From Lachnospiraceae bacterium (GTDB lineage Bacteria > Bacillota > Clostridia > Lachnospirales > Lachnospiraceae): a stretch of 64,000 nucleotides of DNA. The DNA lies in assembly GCA_022769005.1 (NCBI GenBank), contig JALEKK010000017.1, forward strand, positions 1-64,000, given 5' to 3'. Every line of letters begins with the position of its first letter. Position 1 is the first letter of the stretch. The translations under genes and the position numbers were made by a program. The notes under the pieces were generated by a model. That model ran no database searches. It was not told where the DNA came from and saw only the letters and a program-made list of their open reading frames with translations. This document shows positions 26,316 through 35,652 of this stretch, in pieces.

Positions 26316-26912
26316 TTATTTAGCCGTTACAGTGATGTATTCATCACCAAGTAAAGCCAATGCATCTTTAGGAGCGAATTCGCTGTTTCTTTCAACTTTG
26401 AGTTCTGCATACGAACTTGTGTCTCCGGACGGACCGACATATTTATATGCAACCATTTTATATTTTGAATCATCTTTTCCGTATACATAATACACTGTCT
26501 TGCCGTTATCTTCTGTTCTTCCCTGATCCAACACCTGATCAAATTCCGTCATCTCCGAATCTATCTTTGCCTCTATGGCATGGGTGGATACATTATCTTC
26601 TAAATCATATTCATATGATTCTCCCGAAGCGTTTTTATACTCCAGATTACCGTGTCTTAAATATCCGGTATAATACTTATTAACCTGTATGTTATATGCC
26701 GTACTTTCATCCGTATAAATTTCTTTAGACGCCGGTTCCGTAACAGCTGCCGTGCTTTCAACGGCTGTTGTTGTTTCAGGCACGGATTGCGTTGTAACAG
26801 CCTCAGTGGAAGCCGCCGCTGTTGTCTCAGGCTGACTACCGCCGTTTCCGCATCCCGCAAAGATTACACCCGATGCCGCAACACCTGCAATTGTTAATAA
26901 TATTTTTTTCAT
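26316..26912 (-). CDS. Putative lipoprotein with Thr/Ala/Glu-rich linker
   Basis: 198 residues from the Met at 26912, which follows AATGAGGAGGCTTATT. Signal KKILLTIAGVAASGVIFAGC has lipobox FAGC. A linker of about 50 residues is rich in Thr, Ala, Glu and Val, then a small folded domain of about 120 residues with several tyrosines. No family recognised. It lies between hydF and hydE but has its own terminator, so membership in the hyd maturation operon is doubtful. A longer upstream frame is not supported. Confidence 0.7.
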   Translation of the reverse strand: MKKILLTIAGVAASGVIFAGCGNGGSQPETTAAASTEAVTTQSVPETTTAVESTAAVTEPASKEIYTDESTAYNIQVNKYYTGYLRHGNLEYKNASGESYEYDLEDNVSTHAIEAKIDSEMTEFDQVLDQGRTEDNGKTVYYVYGKDDSKYKMVAYKYVGPSGDTSSYAELKVERNSEFAPKDALALLGDEYITVTAK

Positions 26913-27096
26913 AATAAGCCTCCTCATTGACAGAGTGAATATAGTTAAAAACAGGCACATTATTTGTCCGGTTCTTTCTTCTTCCGATATGAATATATGC
27001 TATGACCAATATATCACAATAAACCGTTTTAGTCCCTAATTTGTTGAATAAATATCTGCTTTGTCTGATTCTCAACATATTAAGTCGTTTCGTTAC

Positions 27097-28290
27097 TCAA
27101 TCTTTCAATATCTTAACGGCTCTTTCCAGTATACCGTTCATGTAACTGATTGCCGTTCCGTAATTGGTTACTTTTACTCCGCTGTTATGTATGTGCTTCA
27201 TGCGGCTCAAAATCTGTTTTTCGCTTAACATACATCCGCCGCAGTGAATAACCAGGTCAAAACCCGCAAGATCTTCCGGAAAATATGTACCGTTCGACAG
27301 CTCGATGGAGAGCTCTTTTTCTGTATATTTTTTTAATAATTTCGGTATTTTAACGGATCCTATGTCTTCACACTGTCTGTGATGAGAACACCCCTCCGAA
27401 ATCAATACTCTGTCTCCGTCCTTTAAGTTATCGATGTGATAAACTCCCTCCAATGCCATTTCCAGAAATCCTTTATATCTGGCCATAAGAATGGAAAATG
27501 AAGTAAGAGGAATGTCTTTCGGAACAATTTTATCCACAAATCCGAATACCTGGCTGTCGGTAATGACCAAATCCGAATATCTGCCGATTCCGTTTTTCAT
27601 AAATTCTTCCAGTTCGGTATCCTTTACACAGACGGCCTGTGAATCGGCAGCCAGTATATCTCTTATAACCTGTTGCTGAGGAAGTATTAATCTCCCCTTC
27701 GGAGCAGATTCATCAATTGGAATGACAAGGGTTACCAATGAATTTTTTTTGAGCCTGTCCGAAATAATAAATCTCTCTTCTTTTCTCTCGTTAAACAGAA
27801 TTATTTTTTCTTCCAAAAGCAATTTTAGCTCTTCAATACGTATGTTCTCAGCGGCGGAAACCGATATATCGGCACGTATGTCAGTTGTCTCAATCTTTGC
27901 TTCATCAATCTTATTACACACGGTAATGTATGGAATATTCCTCTCATTGCACAGTTTTAACAGCGGCTCAATGTTACTCTCCGTTTCATGAGGCGTTGTG
28001 ACTATTACCGCTATATTTACGGTATCGAGGGCTTTTCGTGCAGCCTTCATTCTGAGAGAACCAATTTCTCCGTCATCCGAAAAGCCGGGAGTGTCAATTA
28101 AAACCACCGGCCCCGCCTTGTGTAATTCCATGGTTTTTTTTACCGTATCGGTTGTTGTACCCTTAAATTCCGATACCACTGAAATATCCTGTCCCGTTAC
28201 GGCATTAATGAGTGAAGATTTACCTGCATTTACATTTCCGAGAAACCCTATTTGAACACGTTCGGAAACCGGTGTGTCATTTAAACTCAT
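27097..28290 (-). CDS. hydF: [FeFe]-hydrogenase maturation GTPase HydF
   Basis: HydF (397 aa) is the scaffold that carries the 2Fe subcluster and delivers it to HydA. The N-terminal Era/TrmE-like GTPase has P-loop GNVNAGKSS (residues 18-26), the DTPG motif and NKID. The C-terminal cluster-binding part has CSHHRQC and HCGGC, the HydF pattern. Length and order of domains are normal. Confidence 0.93.
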   Translation of the reverse strand: MSLNDTPVSERVQIGFLGNVNAGKSSLINAVTGQDISVVSEFKGTTTDTVKKTMELHKAGPVVLIDTPGFSDDGEIGSLRMKAARKALDTVNIAVIVTTPHETESNIEPLLKLCNERNIPYITVCNKIDEAKIETTDIRADISVSAAENIRIEELKLLLEEKIILFNERKEERFIISDRLKKNSLVTLVIPIDESAPKGRLILPQQQVIRDILAADSQAVCVKDTELEEFMKNGIGRYSDLVITDSQVFGFVDKIVPKDIPLTSFSILMARYKGFLEMALEGVYHIDNLKDGDRVLISEGCSHHRQCEDIGSVKIPKLLKKYTEKELSIELSNGTYFPEDLAGFDLVIHCGGCMLSEKQILSRMKHIHNSGVKVTNYGTAISYMNGILERAVKILKD

Positions 28291-28508
28291 AATTATTTAC
28301 CTGTGTATATATCCCGGATATATACATCCTCTCCTGAATATTAGTCAGATTATAAAATACCTGCGCAAGTTTCCATACCGCATACATTTAATACTAAATC
28401 ACATATCTGTTTAATTAATACTATAAATATTCCCTTTTATCAACTTATCAATCAGTAATTAATGGTAAAGGAAATACACTTATGTTCTCATATACATTTC
28501 TAACAAAA

Positions 28509-28544
28509 AAGCGGATGTCACTGTTATACAGCAAACATCCGCTT
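28509..28544 (-). terminator. Terminator of the Mrp operon
   Basis: A perfect 10-bp stem, AAGCGGATGT (28509-28518) with ACATCCGCTT (28535-28544). On the minus-strand transcript it is followed by TTTTTTGTTA. The stretch 28291-28508 upstream of hydF contains nothing else I recognise. Confidence 0.88.
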
Positions 28545-28589
28545 AATTATCCGAAAGCATAAGCACTGTCGTGCAAATACATTAAATTA

Positions 28590-30581
28590 TTAATTGAAAG
28601 CTACAAGGATTATGAAATATAATACCGCAACCATACCTATTACAAACAATAACAAACTGTATGAAATTCCTCTCGGAACTTTTTCCGCTTTTTGAGGCTT
28701 TTCATATAGCGCAAATTCATCTTCTTCCTTAGGATTAAATCTCTCCGGTCTGTTAATAAAGAACAGAGACTTATAAAGCCACGCTATGCCGTCTCCGACT
28801 ATGAACACAAGTCTTGCGGCAAACGCACCGATAAACGGTAAAACCGTGAGAAGAGCAGGGCGATAAAAATATTTTTCCATATCCAATCCATAGTTCCAGG
28901 CATCGATATATTCCTTTTTACCGTCTGCATTCTTTTTCATCAGACAAGGTCTTACTATGAGGAAGTAGAACAATGCTCCGATAGCAAGAGAAGCAAGAGC
29001 TCCGCTGATGTTAGTCCATGAAAAATATGCAACTTCCTTTTCCAAACCGTGACCGTTTAAGAAATGCTGTGACATTTCCCCGATAACATCCTGTGTGAAG
29101 TGCGGTAATATTCCGATTACAGGGAATAATACTCCGAGTATCACAAGCAGAATCTTTACGGGAACACTCGTATACTTTGATTTCCCGTCATATTCGGCCT
29201 GAAGTTCAGGGTCGTTATTCTTCTCAATAAATACTGCCGTAAATATTTTAAGCATGTAACAGAATGTCAGTCCGCCTGTAAATATAAACAACGCCTCTAT
29301 TATTTTAAATATTACCGCCATACCGGTGGTTTCCGGAAACATTGCAATATATTCAACAAGACTCTCGTGTATAAGAGTTTTACTGATATAGCCGTTAAAA
29401 AACGGTACACCTGCTACGCCCAGAATTGCCGATCCGCTCACTAACTTAATAAGCCACTTATTTCTGCCCCATCCGCGTATCTTATTAAGGTCGAAATCCT
29501 TAAGATTCATAAATATCACTCCTGCGACCATAAACAGCGCAAGCTTAATAAACGAATGGTTAACAAGATGTAATACAGAGCCCTGTACCGCTATGGCATT
29601 ATGTTCTCCCAATATTGCCTGCATTCCTGTTCCCACAAGAATGAAACCTATCTGGGACATAGAAGAACATGCAATCGTCCTTTTAAAGTTAACGGAGAAT
29701 ACCGCAAGCATTGCTCCCGTGAGCATGGTAAGGGTTCCCGCTATAAGAATAACCAATCCCCATGTATAGTCATGGAGAAGCACCTGACCGGTTACCACGA
29801 ATATACCGAATATACCGGCTTTACTAAGCACTGCGGAAAGCAATGCCGTGGCAGGCTCCGGAGCCGCCACATAGGCCTTTGGAAGCCATGTATGAAGGGG
29901 ATACATTCCCGCTTTGACTCCGAATCCGACTAATATAAGTAAACCCGAAGCAAGTATAATTCCGTAATTTGCTCCCGACATTTTTATTGCATCCAGAATT
30001 TGATCCATTTCTAAAGTGCCGATATTTGCTTTAAGCATAAACAGTCCCATAAGTGTTACAAGACCGCCGAACACACCGAATCCCAAATAGCTCTTTGACG
30101 CATCTATCGCTTTTTCGGATTCTCCGTGAATAACAAGAACATATGATGTAAATGTCATAACCTCGAAGAATATAAATGTTGTATATAAATCAGCCGAAAG
30201 GAATATTCCCATCGTCGCTCCGAGAGTCCAGAGCATAAACATATAGTATCTGTTTCTGTTTCGGCTGCTTAATCTGTTAAAGTATTCAATGCTTTGAACC
30301 GTGGTAAAGAACCATGCTATACCGGCTATCATAATCATTACCAGTCTGAACCCGTCCGCTCTGAAGTGCAATCCGAATCCCGCAAATCCTTCCCAATATA
30401 AATCAGTAGGGGTTTCAAACGACATAGCCACGAGGACTATGGCCGCAGCAAGCTCAATCGCGGTAATTAATACGGCCACTCTGTCTCTGCCGGCCTTGCT
30501 GTGTCTTCCGAGTATATAATTAACAAGTCCCGCCGCAAACGGAAAGAATACCAAAAACAATATAAGTAAATTACCTGACAA
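28590..30581 (-). CDS. NuoL/MrpA-like proton-conducting membrane subunit
   Basis: A 663-residue polytopic protein of the proton-conducting transporter family (PF00361), the largest of four paralogs in this operon. Conserved channel residues are visible: the helix-5 glutamate in FIFFEVMTFTS, and the helix-7/8 lysines in GFGVKAGMYPLHTWLPKAY and LLSAVLSKAGIFGIF. About 180 residues after the core form extra helices, as in NuoL. Translation starts at TTG (30579-30581), well supported by AAGGAGGTGA seven bases upstream. Last gene of the operon. Role: ion translocation in an Mrp- or complex-I-like assembly. Confidence 0.85.
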   Translation of the reverse strand: MSGNLLILFLVFFPFAAGLVNYILGRHSKAGRDRVAVLITAIELAAAIVLVAMSFETPTDLYWEGFAGFGLHFRADGFRLVMIMIAGIAWFFTTVQSIEYFNRLSSRNRNRYYMFMLWTLGATMGIFLSADLYTTFIFFEVMTFTSYVLVIHGESEKAIDASKSYLGFGVFGGLVTLMGLFMLKANIGTLEMDQILDAIKMSGANYGIILASGLLILVGFGVKAGMYPLHTWLPKAYVAAPEPATALLSAVLSKAGIFGIFVVTGQVLLHDYTWGLVILIAGTLTMLTGAMLAVFSVNFKRTIACSSMSQIGFILVGTGMQAILGEHNAIAVQGSVLHLVNHSFIKLALFMVAGVIFMNLKDFDLNKIRGWGRNKWLIKLVSGSAILGVAGVPFFNGYISKTLIHESLVEYIAMFPETTGMAVIFKIIEALFIFTGGLTFCYMLKIFTAVFIEKNNDPELQAEYDGKSKYTSVPVKILLVILGVLFPVIGILPHFTQDVIGEMSQHFLNGHGLEKEVAYFSWTNISGALASLAIGALFYFLIVRPCLMKKNADGKKEYIDAWNYGLDMEKYFYRPALLTVLPFIGAFAARLVFIVGDGIAWLYKSLFFINRPERFNPKEEDEFALYEKPQKAEKVPRGISYSLLLFVIGMVAVLYFIILVAFN

Positions 30582-30610
30582 GCTTATCTCACCTCCTTAT
30601 GTGTATTTGT

Positions 30611-32086
30611 TTATAAAATACCTGCTATATGCTGAAACATATTTATAAACGGCGTCGGATATACTCCGATTACGATTGATGCGACACTGAGTCCCATCAT
30701 AGGAATTGTCATACATTTTCCCGGATCCTTAACTCCCCTGTTCATTCTCTCAAGGTTTAATCCCTTATCAGGGAAATATGCCTTGATAATAATTTGGAAC
30801 AGGTATAAAGATGTAAGTACGGCTGAAATTATAAGTGCGCCGATACCGACATAAGAAAGAACCAAATCCGTGTTCGCAGCTGCCGTTCCGATCATCCATT
30901 TACTTGTTATAGCCATAAGGGGAGGTACGCCGATAAGCCCGAGAGAACATATTGTAAATGCAGCCATTGTTACAGGCATTGTTTTTCCGAAGCCCGCTAG
31001 CTGATCTACATATTCTCTTCCCGTTGTTACAATAATTGCACCCGCAACAAAGAACAATGTAATCTTAAGTACCGAATGGAACATCATGTGAGTCAGACCG
31101 CCTACCAGTCCCTCAGGAGTCATAATCATAAGAGAAAACAACATATATGAAAGATTACTTACCGTTGAATAGGCAAGTCGCCTCTTAATATGATTTTCCC
31201 TTAGAGCCATGGAGGAACCGAATATTATTGTTATTATGGCTGCAAGCATGCAGACAAACTGAGCCCATGTTCCGTATAACAACTCCGTGCCGAAGCTGTA
31301 ATATGTAACTCTCATAATCGCAAATACACCGGCATTAACAACCGCTACGGCATGAAGAAGTGCCGTAACCGGTGTCGGAGCAACGCCGGCGCTCGGCAAC
31401 CAGTTGAAAAACGGAAAAATTGCCGCTTTTACGCCAAAGCCGAAAAATGCACATATAAATCCGACAAGCAATAACTGTTCATGACCTGCAATCTTAGCAA
31501 TATCCGTTAAAATTCCGCCATACACAAAATCAAGCGAAACTCCGAAGTTCATCAGAAGCATAATTGCGATAAAACCGAAACTCGCTCCCGTTATCGAATA
31601 AATAACGTATTTTTTGCCGGCAGACGCCGCCTTTTTGTCCATCTCATGCATAACAAGAGGCAACGTTGCGGCCGTGAGCAATTCGTAAAACAGATACATT
31701 GTGATTAAGTTGGCTGAGAATACAATTCCCATAATCACACCGAATGAAATAATGAAAAATGAAAAGAATTTATTTTCATTATGTTCATGTGACATATATT
31801 CAAATGCATAAAACGCCGTTACCACCCAAAGTGTGGAAACGATCATTCCGAATACTGTAGATAAACCATCCACTCTAAAGGTTATACTAACGATTTCCGA
31901 AAAACGTATCACCGTAAAGGATTGTTCAGGTACAGTAAACATAAATACGATTGCAAGAATCATATTAGCAATGCAAACCATTGCTACATATATATGTCTT
32001 TTTCGATTATCTTTTATCCCGTTGCACATGAGTATAAATCCCATAACAATAGGAAAAATAATCGGTATTAAAAGCAATGCCGCCAT
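30611..32086 (-). CDS. MrpD/NuoM-like antiporter subunit (paralog 3)
   Basis: A 491-residue polytopic membrane protein of the same family. The helix-5 Glu is in YLFYELLTAATLPLVMHE and the helix-7 Lys in GFGVKAAIFPFFNWLPSAG. In the helix-8 segment LLHAVAVVNAGVFAIMR, an asparagine stands where most family members, including its three neighbours, have lysine. This may alter ion conduction. GAAGGGAG precedes the ATG. It lies 29 bases from its downstream paralog and 32 from its upstream one. Confidence 0.83.
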   Translation of the reverse strand: MAALLLIPIIFPIVMGFILMCNGIKDNRKRHIYVAMVCIANMILAIVFMFTVPEQSFTVIRFSEIVSITFRVDGLSTVFGMIVSTLWVVTAFYAFEYMSHEHNENKFFSFFIISFGVIMGIVFSANLITMYLFYELLTAATLPLVMHEMDKKAASAGKKYVIYSITGASFGFIAIMLLMNFGVSLDFVYGGILTDIAKIAGHEQLLLVGFICAFFGFGVKAAIFPFFNWLPSAGVAPTPVTALLHAVAVVNAGVFAIMRVTYYSFGTELLYGTWAQFVCMLAAIITIIFGSSMALRENHIKRRLAYSTVSNLSYMLFSLMIMTPEGLVGGLTHMMFHSVLKITLFFVAGAIIVTTGREYVDQLAGFGKTMPVTMAAFTICSLGLIGVPPLMAITSKWMIGTAAANTDLVLSYVGIGALIISAVLTSLYLFQIIIKAYFPDKGLNLERMNRGVKDPGKCMTIPMMGLSVASIVIGVYPTPFINMFQHIAGIL

Positions 32087-32118
32087 ATTTACTCCCTTCT
32101 AAATATTAATCATTACGG

Positions 32119-33594
32119 TTAAACCGGTAATATAACTGAAATAATTCCACTTATTGCATCAGTCAGTCCCACAGGCATAACTCCGAGACCCAGCGCAAGT
32201 ACCGATAATATTATAAGAGGTACCGTCATATAAGCGTTTGGTTCCGTCTTAACGAGTCCTTCATAATTATAGTCTTTGCCCGGGAAGAATGCCGTCTGAA
32301 CAATAGGGAACAGATATCCTGCTGTAAGCAGAGCCGAAAGCAATAATACTGCGGCGCCCACTATTCCCAAAGCTCCGAACTCCGGAGCAAGAGACGCCGT
32401 TGCCAGATACCATTTGCTGAAGAATCCCGCAAACGGAGGTATACCGACAAGCGAAAGCGATGCGATCGTAAAACACCACATTACAATCGGCATTTGTTTG
32501 CCTATACCCCGCAGCTCATATACATATGTCTTATGTGTTTTATAGATAATTGCTCCGGCACATAAGAATAATATATTCTTGGCAATCGCATGGAATACCA
32601 CCTGAAGAAGCGCTCCTTCCACCGATGCGGGTGTAAGCAGAAATAATCCGAACAATACATATGAAACCTGACTGACCGAAGAATACGCAAGTCTCTTTTT
32701 AAGAAGTTTCTCCTTAAATGCCAGCATAGAGCCCACAAATACCGTTGTCAAAGCAAGAATTATGAGCATATACTGCACCCAGGTTCCCCGAAGCATTTCG
32801 GGGCCGACCTGATAAAATAAAACTCTTATAATCGCCAGTACTCCCGCCTTTGTAATGATACCCGAAAGCACTGCCGAAGCCGGTGCAGGTGCTACCGGAT
32901 GGGCGGTCGGAAGCCATGCCTGAAGCGGTATCATACCCGCCTTTGCACCGAATCCGATAACCATTATTAATGTAACAACAAGCACTAACGTCTCATGTCC
33001 TTCCACCAATGAAGGATCGAGGACACCTCCCGGACGGAATATGAGATTTCCTCCGGCAAATCTGTTAATAAAGAAAAGTCCGAATAAACCGAAGCCCGCT
33101 CCGAAAATGGAATATCCAAGATATTTCATTCCGGCAGCAATAGCTTCTTTTGTCCTGGAATGAATTACAAGCGGAACAGTCATTATAGACATAATCTCAA
33201 AGAACATGTAGAGAGTAATCAGATTACCCGAATAGCACAGTCCTACGAGAATGCCGCCGGTCATTGTGTAAAAGCCTAAAAATCTTGATTCATCACCTTC
33301 GTGCTGAATATATTCATAGGCAAAAAATGCTACTAACATCCATATTATTGCCATTATACAAGCAAAGAATTTAGATACCGAATCAAGTTGAAATCCGACT
33401 ACCATATTATCCGCAATGGTCCACAGATTGAGTCTCAATCCGTCCGTAAAGGCCATTCCGCATACTATGGCCGCATTTAACACAAGAATAACGGAAATTA
33501 AAATTTTTCTTGCTTTAGCGTCCTTCATGGGAAAGACAAATAACCCGGCAATAACAGGCAGTAGTATGGGTATTAGCAATGTTACTCCTGCCAT
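32119..33594 (-). CDS. MrpD-like antiporter subunit (paralog 2)
   Basis: A 491-residue membrane subunit, the one of the four most like Mrp/MnhD. Helix-5 Glu in YMFFEIMSIMTVPLVIHS, helix-7 Lys in GFGAKAGMIPLQAWLPTAHP, helix-8 Lys in VLSGIITKAGVLAIIRV. Same strand and short spacing within the operon. Mrp-D-type subunits conduct Na+/H+ in exchange complexes and need the small subunits encoded upstream. Confidence 0.87.
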   Translation of the reverse strand: MAGVTLLIPILLPVIAGLFVFPMKDAKARKILISVILVLNAAIVCGMAFTDGLRLNLWTIADNMVVGFQLDSVSKFFACIMAIIWMLVAFFAYEYIQHEGDESRFLGFYTMTGGILVGLCYSGNLITLYMFFEIMSIMTVPLVIHSRTKEAIAAGMKYLGYSIFGAGFGLFGLFFINRFAGGNLIFRPGGVLDPSLVEGHETLVLVVTLIMVIGFGAKAGMIPLQAWLPTAHPVAPAPASAVLSGIITKAGVLAIIRVLFYQVGPEMLRGTWVQYMLIILALTTVFVGSMLAFKEKLLKKRLAYSSVSQVSYVLFGLFLLTPASVEGALLQVVFHAIAKNILFLCAGAIIYKTHKTYVYELRGIGKQMPIVMWCFTIASLSLVGIPPFAGFFSKWYLATASLAPEFGALGIVGAAVLLLSALLTAGYLFPIVQTAFFPGKDYNYEGLVKTEPNAYMTVPLIILSVLALGLGVMPVGLTDAISGIISVILPV

Positions 33595-33612
33595 ATAAAT
33601 ATCCTTTCATTA

Positions 33613-35268
33613 TCATAAGAGCTTTATGCCCATCTGAATTATTCTGACTATCGGTTCATAGAATATTCCAAATCCGAAATTGCTCGCAATAAATAATACC
33701 ATTGCAATTACGAAACCTGCAGAGTTCCTATGTTTCTCATCATGATGCGCATGCTCTTCCGCAAGCGCCTGTTCTGCCTCATCACGCACTTTCTCAACGT
33801 CTTTGTGATCATATGTTGCATTGAGCTTATAACCTGTTAAGTCAACATGTTTTACAGGGGTACTGATGACAGGTACTTCTTCTGAATATGCATGATGTCC
33901 CTCATGATGTTCTTCAGGCAATCTCCAGATATTAATAATTGCCCCGAGATAATATACTGCGTTAAGAGCTGTGGATACAGCAAGCGCAACCAATACTATC
34001 GGCAATCTGAACCAATCCGATTCTATGGCTCCCACCGAGAAGAACAACTTAGAAACAAAACCTGCAAATAACGGAATACCGATCATGGACATACCTCCGA
34101 TTGTAAACGCAATACCCGCAAGTTTATTTTTATGAGCCGCTCCCCTCAATTTCTTAAAGTCATATGAATGCCCCGATACATTTGCAAGACCTGTTGCCGA
34201 AAGGAACAACATAGGTTTTGTTATGGCGTGAGATATGATATGCAAAGTTGCCGCTATAATTCCGATTTCGGAATTTATTCCGATACCCATGAAGATATAT
34301 CCGATTTGAGCAACAGAAGAGTATGCGGCCATCCTCTTTAAATGTCTCTCTCTCAAGGCGTTTACGGATCCCATCATCATACCGAGTACGCCGAGAACCA
34401 GAAGAACATCCGCTATATGTGATTCCTGCATAATCTCGGGAGTGAACACTCTGTATACGGATTTAATTAAAAGTACTATGTAGCCTTTAAGTACAAGTCC
34501 GGAAAGTATGGAGCTTGATGTAGACGTTGCCGATGCGTGTGCGCTCGGAAGCCATGAATGAAATGGGTACAGCGCCGATTTGATTGCTATTGCAACGCTT
34601 ACTATTCCGATAACTGTTACAAGCGGAATTGTATATTGTCCGCTTGCCCACAACATTCTTACGGATTCTCCCAAAGGTTCCATAAGAAGGTGACCGGTAA
34701 TTCCGTAAAGCATTGAGATGCCCAGAAGGAATAATCCCGATCCTATGGCACTCATTATCATGTAACGTGTTGTTGCCACAATGGTCTTTCCCGAATCCTT
34801 TGCCATAACAATCGCACATGAAGCAATTGTATTTATCTCTATAAATACGTATCCGGTAAACATATCATTTGTATACGTAAGGGCAAGCAATGAACAAAGA
34901 AGAAGGTCAAGCATTATAAAATACAAATACTGTTTTTTTGATTTGACGTCTTCAAATACATTTCTTAATCCGCCGATGATTGATAACGCCATTACAAAAC
35001 AAAATACAGTCGCGATAAGGGCTTCATACGGACCTGCCTTCAGTTCGTTTCCGAAAGGCGCAGGGAAATGTCCCATCATGTATGTGAAACTTGCATCATT
35101 TTGAACAAGATTAACAAGCAATGCTGCGTTCAAAGCTCCCGTAAATATTACCGAAGCCAAATTGACCGTGCATGCCGCTTTGCCCCATTTTCTGATAAAC
35201 GGCGTCATCATTGCAACAATCAGCATCAACAGGATACTTATGAAGGGAACATTATATATAAACGGCAT
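33613..35268 (-). CDS. MrpD/MbhH-like antiporter subunit with His-rich loop (paralog 1)
   Basis: A 551-residue membrane subunit. Helix-5 Glu is in YVFIEINTIASCAIVMAK, helix-7 Lys in AIKSALYPFHSWLPSAHASA, helix-8 Lys in LSGLVLKGYIVLLIKS. Unlike its paralogs it has an added hydrophilic region of about 75 residues near the C-terminus, rich in His and Glu (EEHHEGHHAYSEE, EEHAHHDEKHRN), before the final helix. Its ATG overlaps the MrpC stop by one base and has GGAGGGTGA upstream. Confidence 0.85.
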   Translation of the reverse strand: MPFIYNVPFISILLMLIVAMMTPFIRKWGKAACTVNLASVIFTGALNAALLVNLVQNDASFTYMMGHFPAPFGNELKAGPYEALIATVFCFVMALSIIGGLRNVFEDVKSKKQYLYFIMLDLLLCSLLALTYTNDMFTGYVFIEINTIASCAIVMAKDSGKTIVATTRYMIMSAIGSGLFLLGISMLYGITGHLLMEPLGESVRMLWASGQYTIPLVTVIGIVSVAIAIKSALYPFHSWLPSAHASATSTSSSILSGLVLKGYIVLLIKSVYRVFTPEIMQESHIADVLLVLGVLGMMMGSVNALRERHLKRMAAYSSVAQIGYIFMGIGINSEIGIIAATLHIISHAITKPMLFLSATGLANVSGHSYDFKKLRGAAHKNKLAGIAFTIGGMSMIGIPLFAGFVSKLFFSVGAIESDWFRLPIVLVALAVSTALNAVYYLGAIINIWRLPEEHHEGHHAYSEEVPVISTPVKHVDLTGYKLNATYDHKDVEKVRDEAEQALAEEHAHHDEKHRNSAGFVIAMVLFIASNFGFGIFYEPIVRIIQMGIKLL

Positions 35269-35648
35269 TATTCACCCTCCTTTTCCTGTTTACTCTTAAT
35301 CATGATTTCATCAAGATTAAGAGTGTGATATTTCTTATACAGTCTCTGTATCAGAGCAAGAAAGAATGCTGTTGTACTGACAGAAACTACGATTCCGGTA
35401 AGTACAAGACCCGCCGGTATAGGGTTGATATACTGTGCTGCATCCGGTGAGAGATTGTCCCCGAGAATCGGAGCCACTCTCCCAAACACAAAACCTCTCG
35501 AAGCAAGATAGAGATATACAGCCGTATCCATTATATTCAGTCCTATTGCTTTTTTAACAAGGTTGTTGTGAAGCAACAGTCCCATTAAGCCTATACCGAA
35601 CAGAATCATTGAAGCAATTTCATAATAATGATTCAAGATATAATCCAT
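35268..35648 (-). CDS. mrpC: MrpC/NuoK-like antiporter subunit
   Basis: From the Met at 35648 (after GAAAGGAGAG) the product is 126 residues with three membrane helices, matching MrpC/MnhC and NuoK. The family segment is LMGLLLHNNLVKKAIGLNIM, with TGIVVSVSTTAFFLALIQRL in helix 3. A longer frame of 19 extra residues runs back into the MrpB fusion gene and is not used. A charged tail (KSKQEKEGE) ends it. Confidence 0.87.
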   Translation of the reverse strand: MDYILNHYYEIASMILFGIGLMGLLLHNNLVKKAIGLNIMDTAVYLYLASRGFVFGRVAPILGDNLSPDAAQYINPIPAGLVLTGIVVSVSTTAFFLALIQRLYKKYHTLNLDEIMIKSKQEKEGE

Positions 35649-35652
35649 AAGC

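Noticed and set aside
29601-29933. Plus-strand ORF rich in His and Arg opposite the NuoL-like gene
   Set aside because: Composition is that of an antisense shadow of a membrane protein gene; no promoter or ribosome binding site.
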